A DNA stretch of 64,000 bases, from the NCBI GenBank assembly GCA_026874595.1, contig CM049306.1, positions 19,461,019 to 19,525,018 of the forward strand. The letters run 5' to 3'. The position numbers and the translations under genes are program-made. Numbering within the stretch: the stretch's first letter is position 1; every line of letters begins with the position of its first letter. Under the pieces are notes generated by a model. The model worked only from the letters and a program-made list of their open reading frames with translations. It was not told the DNA's origin and did no database searches. Positions 22,935 through 34,698 of the stretch are shown here, piece after piece. The stretch is from Sipunculus nudus (lineage: Eukaryota > Annelida > Sipuncula > Golfingiida > Sipunculidae).

Positions 22935-25165
22935 ATGTTTGTTGGTTTGTTTGTCTGCACTGTCCTGGCCACAATTTTGCCACAATCACCTTGAAACTTT
23001 CAGAGATGATGGAGAATCTAGGGCCCTATTGTTTTTGGTTAAAATAGGTTAAAGGTCAAGGTCAAGGCCATCGAAAAACCTCGAAACTTTATTTTCCTCA
23101 TAACTTGGTCAAAAATTGTCGTATCAACCTCATTCTAACCCCATTTTGTTCGTCTTTCCATTGCCCATATCCTGGTATGATCAACCTTGTCAGTATGTCT
23201 GTCTGTTTCAGGGTTGTTGTCAATTTTGTCAACGGCCTTGTTGTTCTTTCTGACATTTAGCACTCTCCATGCCACAATTTTGCCACAATCACCTTGAAAC
23301 TTTCAGATATGATGGGCAACGAAAATTTAGGTGCCCTATTATTTTTGGCCCAAATAGGTCAAAGGTCAAGGTCGAGGTCATCAAAAGTATACAAAACGGG
23401 TTTTTCTTCATATCTTTGTAACTGTTAGTCGTATCTACTTGAACTATAGCTCATTTTAATCGTCATCCAATGGACTTTCTTCTGTTGGGTACTTGACTCA
23501 AATTTGCCGTTTCAATGGTAACACATTTTCGGGGAAAAATTATCATATTTGAAAATCAATGGACTAATTTGTCAGTTTTAATCCTAGAGAGGTCTAGTTT
23601 TTTCCATTAGGTTGCATTCGTTTAATACTACATGATTTTATTAAAAGTCTGGCAATATCTCGTAAGATAGCTCATCAAACGAGATATTTCGAGATTTCAT
23701 TAATCTTGCCCTGGAGGCCATAGTTTTGCAGGAATTTTTTTAAAACTGATATATTTCAAGTCTTACCCTAGTATCTCAAATTTGTTTTTTTTTTCATTTT
23801 TTTGGATAGGGCCGCTAGGGGGCGCTGGATGCGAACCTCCCCAACATATCATATTTTGGCCATATCTCCAACATTATAAGCCTCAATTACATAAACTATA
23901 GCTTATTTTCTTCCTCTGAGTCTTCTCCATAACCTGGTGTAGTCATCTGGTCACAATTTTGTGTCACTTTGTCAGTGTGTCTGTCTGTTTGATAGTTGTC
24001 CTCAAATTCGCCTGCTTGCTCTTGCGTCTCACATATAGCATTCTACAGCCCACAGTTTTGAAAGAATCCTTTTGAAACTATTACATCTTAAGTCTTACAC
24101 TAATATCTCGAAACCAATTTTACATTTTCCGGATATGGCCGCTAGGGGGCGCTGAACTCGAACCTCTCCCAACATATCATGCTTTGGCAATATCTCCAAA
24201 ACTATAAACCTCAGTTGCATAAACTGTAGCTTTTTTCTTTCTTTGAGTCGTCTCCATAACCTGGAGTAGTCATCTGGACTCAATCTTGATTCACTTTGTC
24301 AGTGTGCCTGTCTGTTTGTCAGTTGTCCTCAAATTCACCTGCTTGCTGGTTCTTGCGTCTCACATATAGCATTCTATAGGCCACAGTTTTGACGGAATCC
24401 TTTTGAAACTATTACACCTTATGTCTTACACTAATATCTCGAAGCAGATTTTTCATTTTCCGGATATGGCCACTAGTGTGCGCTGCACACGACCCTCTCA
24501 CACATACCCTTGTATTGGCCATATCTCTACACCCAAAGCCTCAGATACATAAACTATAGCTTATTTTCTTCCTTTGAGTCTTCTCCATAACCTGATTAAG
24601 GCATCTGGTTTCAATCTTCTGTCACTTTGTCAGTGTGTCCATCTGTTTGTCCGTTATCCTCAAAGTCGCCTGCTTGCTGGTTCTTACGCCTTACATATAA
24701 CATTCTACAGGCCACAGCTTTGACGGAATCCTTTTGAAACTGGGACATCTCTTGTCATACACTAATAATACGAAACGCGTTTGTCGTTTTTTGGAATACG
24801 TCCGCTAGAGGGCGCTACAGTCGAACCTCCCAAGTATATCATTAATTCGCCATACCTCCAAAACTATTAATCTAAATTACATAAATTATAACTCATTTTC
24901 TTCCTTTGAATCTTCTCCATAACTAGGTTAAGTCATCTGGTGTCAATCTTGTCTCACAAAGTCACTATGTCTGTCTGTTCGTCTTTTGTTGTCAGTTTTG
25001 TCTGCTTGCCTGTTCTTTTGTCTCATATGTCATTCTACGGGCCACATATTCTCAGCAATGTCCCTGAGAGTCATTCCATTAATAGAAAACCGACACTATG
25101 TTCTTTCTGTCCGTCTGTGTTTCACTTCCGATTTCCGGCAAGCGTTCGACCTATGGTCGTCTAGT
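22855..25165 (-). mobile_element. Family A element, both ends present
   Basis: On the minus strand it begins ACTAGACGACCATAGGTCG (hairpin CGACC/GGTCG) then GCTTGCCGG at 25165-25134. It ends with the hairpin GCTTGCCGAAATC-TTT-GATTCCGGCAAGC at 22855. The core is four tandem units of about 330 bp (starts of the CTTCTCCAT cue at 23921, 24248, 24579, 24911). No coding capacity. It fits the 5'-hairpin, inverted motif, tandem core, 3'-hairpin plan of families B, F and G. Confidence 0.75.
23811..24950. repeat. 330-bp tandem array of family A
   Basis: Spacing is 327, 331 and 332 bp. Each unit contains CTTCTCCATAACCTGG, TCACTTTGTCAGTGTG, a C/T-rich GTCTCACATATA(G)CATTCTA and CCGCTAGGGGGCGCT. The same unit in inverted orientation fills 1-400. 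Confidence 0.9.
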
Positions 25166-25295
25166 TTTTGTAACTTTGTTCTTTACATCTTCTAGGCCCA
25201 AGAATTGTAATGGTGCCTAGAATTGATTCAAAATAATCTATTCTTTAACTTCGAGTCAATTCTCGATTCAATTATTACTTATGAGGTAAATTAAA

Positions 25296-28234
25296 AACAA
25301 GGCCTACAGGCCTAATGCAAACCTGTGAAATGAGATTACACCAGGTATAATGCTTCAATGCTGGACCATTACTTTTCAAGAACATGTGTAACATGTATAT
25401 GTACAATGCAAATACTAAACACTTAGAACAAGAAACAATTAAACAAACGTCACTGCTGCAATTCTGGCATGGGTGCACACAACACAAAAACTAGAATATG
25501 GGTATTCAATAACAAGCGACTACGTGTATCTGTCAAAATCAGAGTGGGAAAGGTGAAGTGAGGCATAGATTGAGTGGCAAGGGGAAATAGAGTGAGGTGT
25601 GTTGCATAATAGCCTGGATGTCTGCAGCCGAAATGTGTATGTAGGTGGCGCCACCTGTCATAAAATCGAGAAAGCTGTCCAGGATGTATACACATGCAAA
25701 ATTTCAGGTGGATAAGTCCAACCAATGCAGAGATATGTGTGTTTTTATCCCAAGGCAGATAAACAGACGGACGCTGTGCAAAAATGGTAGCAGTTGGCGC
25801 CACCAATTTTGTGTATGAATAAGAGATATATGAGATCTATACACATGCAAAATTTCAGGGGAATAAGTCAAACCAGTCCTGAGATTTAAGCCTGAATGTC
25901 TGCAGCATATACATAAATGTAGGTGGCGCCACCTGCCAAAAAAATCCAGAAAGCTATCCAAGCTGTATAAACATGCAAAATTTCAGGTGGATAAGTCAAA
26001 CCACTACTGAGATATGAGTGATTTTAGCCCACGGCAGACAAACAGACGGAAGCTGTGCAAAAATGGTGGCAGGTGGCACCACCAATTTTGTGTATGAATA
26101 AGAGCTATGTGAGATCTATACACATGCAAAATTTCAGGGGGATATGTCAAACCACTGCCGAGATATGAGTAATTTTGTCCCAAGGCAGATGAACAGATGG
26201 ACGCTGTGCAAAAATGGTGGCAGGTGGCATGCGCACCACCAGTTTTGCATATGATAAAGAGCTATGGGAGATCTATAAACATGCAAAATTTTGGCCCAAC
26301 TGGTCAAACGGTTCCCGAGATATGAGCTTGGATGTCTGCAGCTTAAACGTGAACGTAGGTGGCGCCACCTGTCATAAAATCAAGAAAGCTGTCAAGGATG
26401 TATAAACCTGCAAAATATCAGGTGGATAAGTCAAACCACTGCCGGGATATGAGTGATTTATTCCCAAGGCAGATTAACAGATGGACGCTGTGCAAAAATG
26501 GTGGCAGGTGGCACCACCAGTTTTGCATATAATAAAGAGATTTAGGAGATCTATACACATGCAAAATTTTGGCCCAACTGGTCAAACAGTTCCCGAGATA
26601 TGAGCTTGGATGTCTGCATCTTAAATGTGAATGTAGGTGGCGCCACCTGTCATAAAATCAAGAAAGCTGTCCAGAATTTATACACATGCAAAATTTCAGG
26701 TGGATAAGTCCAACCAATGCAGAGATATGAGTGTTTTTATATTCCAAGGCTGATGAACAGATGGACGCTGTACAAAAATGGTTGCAGGTGGCGCCACCAT
26801 TTTTAGTGTATGTTAAAAAGCTTTCCAATGGCTACATTTGTGCAAAATCTTAAGCCTTATCCGTCAAACGGTTCCCAAGATAAGTGGGTTTATGTGTGGA
26901 AACAGACACACAAATGGATGCTGGGCAGAGAGGAAAGGTCAGAGGTCAACTAAAAATGAGGGCGCAGCAGTTCATATGTGACCAATCATAATTCCGAATT
27001 TTAAAAAATTCTGCCCAGTGGTTATGGAGGAGTTCTCCGGAAACCTATGCGGCAATCGCAGCAGCGTCGGTGTCTGACTGAAAACATAGTATCCGCAAAA
27101 CTTTGGCGGATACAAAGATTGTAGCTGGCACCACCAGTATGTCAAACAAACCCCTCCTATGAAATAAGCAGGGACATACACTGTGCAAAAATTATTGTAG
27201 GTGGCGCCACCAGTTTTGTACACTATCAAGCTACCCGATATGTATAAACATGCCCCATTTTAGGCTGATGTATCAAATTCCTCTGTAGAAGGCGCATACA
27301 CTGCAAAAGTCAATGTAGGTGGCACCACCTGTCTTGTAAATGAAAAATACCATCAAAGACGCATAGACAGGTCAAAATATCAGTCCAATACATCAAAATT
27401 CCCCAGAGTTTGATGCACTGAGCTGACAAGGCTTAGGTGAGTAAGGCAGTTGCCTCCCGAGTGACCTGTGACAAATTGCTGCCTCAAGCTACTGCACTGA
27501 GTGATCCCTTGACCTGCACCTGGCTAGACTGAGTAAACTTTTGACTTGTACCTAGCTGCACTGAGTGAACTCTTGACCTGTTGCATAATCTGACACAGTT
27601 GGCAGTCTGCCAAAGCTATAAATAGATTCAGGCTGCACTTTGATGCCAAATATGATGCAGTGAGCAGTCTGCCAAAGCTATAAATAGAATGCAGCTACTT
27701 CACTGAGTGTACTCTTGACCTATACCTGGCTTTTCTTCTTCCAATCCTGGCACTGTGCCAAAACTATTTATAGAGCTGACATCATCTTGGCTAATGGCCA
27801 ACATCAAGGCACTGGCAATCTGCCAATGGTAAACCAAGTGCTGCCATCTGTACACAAAAGTGGTCCCTACTTGAAATAACTTTGAAATTTATTTTCCCAA
27901 TACAAAATGCTTTCAGCTGACTTTTTATAAGAAAGAAATCAGGAATATATGTAAAACTATTATGGATACATACTGAATGCAAAATTAAAATACAGATATA
28001 TCTCATTGATGGAAAATTCTTGAATTAAGTTGAGTAGGGATACCAATAATTTATAATCCACGTACAGTTGTCTTTATATGGCCAACGAGAGCTGAATATC
28101 CATGATTGTAACATTGCCTGGTATGATTAATAACTTAAATCATAAATCTAGATTTTTTAAAAGCTTTAAAAAAAAACTTTCTTTTCAATATTAACCAAAG
28201 ATAACCTGAAATCTAAATGTCTAGTTGCATGATG
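25296..28234 (+). mobile_element. Family E element, 3' truncated, carrying family G
   Basis: The 5' end is ACAAGGCCTACAGGCCTAA (hairpin AGGCCT/AGGCCT) followed by TGCAAACCTGTG. Family G is inserted at about 25490-27113. After it the E body runs through CACTGAGTGAACTCTTGACC units and TATAAATAGA motifs, and stops at about 28234 without the E 3' hairpin. The same body with the same G insertion is at 31.67-34.70 kb; a copy without G is at 52.9 kb. Confidence 0.75.
25490..27113 (+). mobile_element. Family G element nested in E
   Basis: The 5' end is ACTAGAATATGGGTA with a hairpin GTAGTC/GACTAC best kept at 45.7 kb, then GTATC(C)G(C)CAAAA. The 3' end is GTATCCGCAAAACTTTGGCGGATAC, given here as stem GTATCCGC and GCGGATAC. 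The core is a tandem array of about 279-bp units (GATGTCTGCA cues at 25616, 25894, 26330, 26609), each with AGGTGGCGCCACCT. There is no ACGG microsatellite, but CAGACGGACGCTGTGC recurs. Confidence 0.75.
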
Positions 28235-28239
28235 GGTTC

Positions 28240-30280
28240 TGACAAAGATGGATATCCACAATAGATTTAATATCCACACACTTACACAGCAAACAAGTTT
28301 CTAAGGATGATATTTCCTTTGGAAATTGATTCTTGTTGGAACCTTCAATTATCATACCTCTCATCTTGCATGATGCATCAACCAATAAACCTTTATACTG
28401 ATAGCAATAATTCAACAAATTATGTCTACATCTTTCGTTCAGTATCCATTTTAAAATCCTAAATCAATCAGAAGATGAACTAGATATTTCTTGGCACTGC
28501 AGGTGCCATAGTATCCCCAGACAATTAATCCCCCCCCTTTAAGAATAGGCCCCCCATCTTCAGCAACAATTAATATCAGACCACACTCATAGAAAAGGTC
28601 ACTCTCATAGAAAAGGTCATGACCCCATTTTCATTATACATCATCCCCTAACCCATGTCTATGTATATGCATAATATGAAAGAAATCTGTCCATTAGTTT
28701 TTGACTTATAATGCTCATAGTACTGTTAAGTGGCAATGATGCAGTATTAAACGGCACGAAAACAAGTAAAAGAATAACAGGTGGTGCTACCAGTTTCCAG
28801 TACATGACAACACTATCAAAGATTTTCGGTCAAGTTGATTTTTGGACCAATCAATGCATCCCTTATTGAGATATTAATGATTTTGTGTGATTTTCACCAT
28901 ATAGGTCAAGTTGATTTTTGGACCAATCAATGCATCCCTTATTGAGATATTAATGATTTTGTGTGATTTTCACCATATATGGCAATATTCAAGGTCAAGG
29001 CCACTCTCATAGAAAAGGTCATGACCCAAATTTAAATAAACATCATCCCATAACCAATATCTATGTATATGCATAATATGAAAGAAATCTGTCCATTAGT
29101 TTTTGACTTATAATGCTCACAGTACTGTTAAGTGGCAATGATGGGGGTATTAAACGGCACAAAAACAAGTAAAAGAATATAACAGGTGGCACCACCTGTT
29201 TCCGGTACATGACATTACTATCCAAGATCTTTGATCAAGTTAATTTTTGGACCAATCCATGCATCCCTTATTGAGATATTAATGATTTTGTGTGATTTTT
29301 CACCATATATGGCAATATTCAAGGTCAAGGTCACTTTCATAGGAAAGGTCATGACCCCAATTTAAATAAACATCATTCCACAATCCATATCTATGTATAT
29401 GCATAATATAAAAGAAATCTGTCCATTAGTTTTAGACTTATAATGCTCACAGTAGCAATTTTGGGGGTATTAAACAGCACGAAAACAAGTAAAGAATATT
29501 AGGTGGTGCCAACAGTTTCTGGAACATGACAACTCTATCCATGATCTTCAATCATCTTGATTTTGGGATCAATCTATGCAAGATTTCTTGAGATATTTAA
29601 GAATTTGTGTGATTTTCCTCAAAATTGGACCTATTCAAGGTCAAGGACACTCTCCTAGTCAAGGTAAGGACCTCATTTTAAATTGGCGTCGTCCTCTCAC
29701 CAATATCTATACATATACCAAGTTTGGTAAAGATCCATGAAATATTTTTTGAGTTATCGTGACAACAAGATTTATATGCGGCGGCGGCAGCGGGACCGGT
29801 ATGAAAACATAGTATCCCCCGACTTTGTCTGGGGATACAAATAGTTAGCCACATTCTCAAACTTTCAATCAATTTAAAGTTCTGCTGTTTTATTCATGCA
29901 AAATATCAAGATACAGGGGAAAATCTCCTTGAGGGCACCTTTATTTTATGGATACCTCTCTTATATGAAAGTTGTACCAGTCCCAAGACATGCAGTATAA
30001 GACTTTAACAACCTTTCTGATACAGTCACATCTCTTTCATGGACAAAACCTGTATGTCCTGTCAGTGTTCATCTTTGAAAGCTAGTTTCCATGGTATTTG
30101 GCAAGAAAAAAAATCCAATATGTAAAGTAATAATCTGTTGTGCTTTCTTGTTTCTTCAAGACAAAAGGAGGATATTGAACATGACAGACAGTCTGATCAA
30201 CTGCAAGTATGATGACATTTTATACCATTGAAACAATTTATTAGGTTCATGACAAATATCAGTGTGTATACAGGTAAGAC
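28240..30280 (+). repeat. Dispersed repeat interrupted by family F
   Basis: The two halves (28.32-28.48 and 29.84-30.28 kb) match 48.22-48.81 kb, for example TCAATTATCATACCTCTC, TTTCATGCAAAATATCAAG and GACAAAAGGAGGAT, ending GTATACAGGTAAG. Without F it is about 0.6 kb long. Class unknown, no coding frame. Confidence 0.7.
28479..29838 (+). mobile_element. Family F element
   Basis: The 5' end is ACTAGATATTTCTTGGCAC-TGCA-GGTGCC (hairpin), then GTATCCCCAGAC. The 3' end is GTATCCCCC ... GTCTGGGGATAC, so the 12-bp motif is inverted between the ends. The core is three units of 340-400 bp with TCATAG(A/G)AAAGGTCATGACCC. One 77-bp segment is doubled at 28.83-28.98 kb. A GGCGGCGGCAGCGGGACCGG tract takes the place of ACGG. 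Flanks match an uninterrupted copy at 48.38 kb. Confidence 0.8.
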
Positions 30281-31265
30281 CTGTGCATATCCAGTGTAGA
30301 ACCCTGGATGTAATTATGTCCTGGTAGTTGGTTATGTTTTCCAGGTCAATGTCTGATCTTAAGCAGAGTCATATTCCAGGTAATGACAATGAGATTCTGC
30401 AGCATACATATGACCCACTTTAAAGCCTGATCTACCAGCAATTTTAAGAACATTATACACTTGAATTCTAGCTGCTTTCTTTATAAATTGAACAAAAAAA
30501 TTGTTTTTGTGCAAAATATCATTGACTCTTTACTGCCAAAAGTACTGCGAAGGACCTGTCGTCACCAAGATTTTTCTTGCTTTTCTTGGGTAAAAAAGTT
30601 GCATATTTACAACAAATATTCCACATGGCAACTGTTGAGAGTGTGATACAGATACATGTCATGAAATATTTGTGAGATATAACAGGATACTGTAGGGAAA
30701 TAATGTATGTATTATATATTAATATTAACTTTAAATGATTCAATTATCATTTAATGATGTTATATGATTTATATTCAGGTAGGGATGGTATCCTTTACTT
30801 TTATGTTGCCATATCTTTTCAACAGATAAATATAAGTGCTAGATGCAAATGATTTTTGTATGGACACAACAGAACTGGTAGGTTTTGGAGATTAAGTCAC
30901 TGCCATGGTCTGGCATGAATTTTGTTCCTTGAATACGTATCTCACGAGACATCACAATATATAAAATGGAGTAGGTATTTAAGGTCGGGACAAGGTCAGC
31001 CAGCTCCCGATGTTTCCATGGTTAATGTCTCTCGTGGGGCTGGGTAATATCTACGGATGCCATTTTGAAGGTCATAAATAAGTTCAGGCAGCTCGTTTTG
31101 CTATCAGTCAATATGGTCTCATGTGGCTCCATACTGATGCAGTCAACATGCAATACAAATGCGTACTGTAAAATGTATTCCCTTAATTGAAAGGCCTTTG
31201 GGACATTATTAACTGAGAATGAAAGACAAGTGTCATTTGAACAAATAATCCAACCACACAAAAGG
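30281..31265. other. Unique intron sequence
   Basis: AT-rich, without recognisable repeats or exons on either strand. Confidence 0.4.
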
Positions 31266-31269
31266 AGCG

Positions 31270-31670
31270 GTCCTAGTGGCACAAAAAAAAAGAAGAGCAG
31301 AGTGGAGCAAAGAGGAGGTGACAAGAGGGAAAGAAAGAATAGCAGATAAGGGAAGAGAATTTAGGAGAAGAACAGAAGAAAAGAATAGAGAAAGGAAGTA
31401 AAGAAAGAACAATGAAGAGCAGAGAAGAGAAGAAACTAAAAGAGCAAAGAAGAACAGAAAAGACAAGATACTGAAAAAAAAGAAGATAATAACAGAGAAA
31501 AGCAGAAAAGAAAAGGGAAGAGAGGAAATAAAAAATAAGCGGACTGCCAAAGAGCAGGGGGGATTGGAAGAGAACAGCAGAGCAGATGAGAGAAGAACAG
31601 GGAAGAGTTTAGAAGAGCAGAACAAAGAAAAGAAAGAGATAAAATAGAACAGAACAAAATACTAAACAAG
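31270..31670 (+). repeat. 400-bp polypurine tract
   Basis: Almost only A and G on the plus strand (AAGAGCAGAG, AGAAAAGAAT and similar), with few pyrimidines. The minus strand therefore has a long Ser/Leu/Phe-rich open frame, which I regard as an artefact. It ends where the next E element begins. Confidence 0.9.
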
Positions 31671-34600
31671 GCCTACAGGCCTAATGCGAACCTGTGCAAA
31701 GATTGGGGAGTATGAATGGAGGTTTATTTTTTAAATTTAATATTGATCCTCTTAAGTCCTGCATATCTACCTTAGTCATTATGATTTCAGCAAAATGGAT
31801 GTTTCAGACCTGCCAGTTTCAGACTAGGACATTTTAAAACTAGAATATGGGTAGTCAACAAGCGACTGTGTATCCGCAGAAATCAGAGTGGGACAGGTGA
31901 AGTGAGGCAAAGATTAAGTGGCAAGGGGAAAAGATTGAGGTGTGTTGCATATTAGCATGGATGTCTTCAGCGTAAACCTGAATGTAGGTGGTGCCACCTG
32001 TCATAAAATTGAGAAAATTGTCCAGGATGTATAAACCTGCAAAATTTCAGGTGGATAAGTCAAACCACAGATGGATGCTGTGCAAAAATGGTTGCAGGTG
32101 GCGCCACCAGTTTTGCCTATGATGAAGAGCTATATGAGATCTATACACATGCAAAATTTTGGCTCAATCGGTCAAACGGTTCCTGAGGTATGAGCTTGGA
32201 TGTCTGCAGAGTAAACGTGAATGTAGGTGGCGCCACCTGTCATAAAATCCAGAAAGCTGTCCAGGATGTATAAACCTGCAAAATTTCAGGCGGAAAAGTC
32301 AAACCACTTCTGAGATATGAGTGATTATATCCCAAAGCAGATGAACAGAAGGACCCTGTGCAAAAATGGTTGCAGGTGGCGCCACCATTTTTAGTGTATG
32401 TTATAAAGCTTTCCAAGGGCTACATTTGTGCAAAAGTTTTAGCCTGATCGGTCAAACAGTTCCTGAGATATGTGGGTTTATGTGTGGAAACAGACGCACA
32501 AATGGACACTGGGCAGAGAGGAAAGGTCAGAGGTCAACCAAAAATTAGGGCGCAATGGTTCACATGTTACCGATCATAATTCCGAATTTTAAAAAATTCT
32601 GCCCAGTGGTTATGGAGGAGTTCTCCGGAAACCTATGCAGCAATGGCGGCAGCGTCAGCGTCTGACTGAAAACATAGTATCCGCAAAACTCTGTTTTGGC
32701 GGATACAATGATTGTAGCTGGCACCACCATAAGAATACCATCAAAGACGCATAGACAGGTCATAGACAACTTCCCCAGAGTTTGATGCACTGGGCTGGCA
32801 AGGCTTAGGTGAGTAAGGCAGTTGCCCCCCGAGTGACCTGTGACAAATTGCTGCCTCAAGCTACTGCACTGAGTGAACTCTTGACCAGCACCTGGCTAAA
32901 CTGAGTGAACTTTTGACCTGTACCTGGCTGCACTGAGTGAACTCTTGACCTATTGCATAATCTGACACAGTTGGCGGTCTGCCAAGGCTATAAATAGATT
33001 CAGGCTGAACTTTGGTGCCAATTATGATGCAGTGAGCAGTCTGCCAAAGCTATAAATAGAGTGCAGCTACTGCACTGAGTGAACTCTTGACCTCTACCTG
33101 GCTGCACTTCTTCCAATCCTGGCACTGTGCCAAAACTATTTATAGAGCTGACATCATCTTGGCTATTGACCAACATCAAGGCACTGGCAATCTGCCAATG
33201 GTAAACCCCAGTGCTGCCATCTGTACACAAAAGTGGTCCCTACTTGAAATAACTTTGAAATTTATTTTCCCAATACAAAATGCTTTTCAGCTGACTTTTC
33301 ATAAAAAAGAAATCAGGAATATATGTAAAATTATTACAGATGCATACTGAATGCAAAATTAAAATAAAGATATATCTCATTGATGGCAAATTCTTGAATT
33401 AAGTTGAGTAGGGATACCAATAATTTATAATCCACGTACAGTTGTCTTTATATACCCACAGACAGCTGAATATTCATGATTGTAACATTGCCTGGTATGA
33501 TGAATAACTTAAATCATAAATCTAAAAAGCTTTTAAAAAACTTTCTTGTCAATATTAACCAAAGATAACCTGAAATCTAAATGTCAAGTGGCATGATGTA
33601 ATAGATGCTGATTAAATGGTGCCAGGCTATATATAATAGCATAACACAGCTAACATATATGGTAAAATGACTCAATTCAATTTCCATAATTCAGCCAAAA
33701 ATCATTCATGTGGAACCATTAATGACAATTATTATAAGAATTATTGTAGGGATTATTCTTGTAAAATATTTTACAAACTGGCGTCAGTGGCATCAGTCGA
33801 AAAACGTTTCGCAGGTTTATAACTCAAATAGGAAGATACAGCAAACTGGCTAAATTCAGCTTCCCATAACTCAGCCAAAAATCACTGAACCAATACCATT
33901 TGAACAAACTTGAATTATCAACATCTGAGGATAATTAATGTGTGAGATTTAAGAATTTGGCCCAGTGTTTTTTGAGGAGAAGATCTTTGAAGCCACTTAG
34001 CTAAAATGGGCTGTTACAGCATATGACTAAATTCAGCTTCCCATAACTCAGCCAAAAGTCACTGAACTTAGACCATTTGAACAAACTTCAGAAAGCATCA
34101 TTTCTGTGCGATATTAAACATTTTGGCCATATAGTTTCAGAGAAGAAGTTTTTTGTAGCCCTCAGTGTGTTACAGGCACTGATGACCCTGTACAAGAAAG
34201 GCTGATGCAGGTGGCGCCACCAATACCTCAATTTCAGATATGACCTATGTGACCAACATTGGCATAAAATTTGGTGATGATAGCTCCAGCCGCTCCTGAG
34301 ATTTGAATTTTAATATGCTTTTTTGCACGGTTAACAAAGTTCAACCATCTGTAACTCTGCCAAAAATCATCGAACTGGAACCATTCGAACAAACTTGAGA
34401 AAGATTGTTCCATGGATCATTTCTGTGAAATATTGGACAATTTGGCTGGACAGTTTCGGAGAAGAAGATTTTTAAACCTTTTTTAGCTTTTTTCCTATAA
34501 AATCTAAGAAAATGCAGTTAGAAAAAAATAAACAAAATCAGATATAGTTTTTTGGATGACTGATCATTTGCAAAAAATTTGGTGATGCTAGCTCCTGCCG

Positions 34601-34698
34601 TTTTTTGAGATAGCTATGGTTAACGTACAGACGACGCAAGACGCACGACACACGACGGAAGACGCCGCACCATCGCATAAGCTCACAGGTTGCTAAAA
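31666..34698 (+). mobile_element. Family E element, both ends present, carrying family G
   Basis: It starts ACAAGGCCTACAGGCCTAA, TGCGAACCTGTGC. It ends with GACG-rich sequence (CAGACGACGCAAGACGCACG), GCATAAGCTCACAGGTTGCTAAAAA. GCGAACCTGTG at the 5' side and CACAGGTTGC at the 3' side are inverted. G occupies 31839-32706. The body repeats CAGCTTCCCATAACTCAGCC with ACCATTTGAACAAACTT several times and carries GGTGGCGCCACC. About 3.0 kb, no protein. Confidence 0.8.
31839..32706 (+). mobile_element. Family G element nested in E, shorter copy
   Basis: It starts AACTAGAATATGGGTAGTCA with GTGTATCCGCAGAAA and ends TTTTGGCGGATAC. The tandem core has fewer units than the 25.5-kb copy, so it is 0.87 rather than 1.62 kb. 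The same right-hand join to GATTGTAGCTGGCACCACCA is seen. Confidence 0.75.

Noticed and set aside
30240-30300. TACAGGTAAG as a plus-strand splice donor
   Set aside because: The same word ends the repeat copy at 48.8 kb and no open frame precedes it in either.
31233-31669. 130-codon Ser/Leu/Phe-rich frame on the minus strand
   Set aside because: A consequence of the polypurine tract, which excludes most stop codons on that strand.
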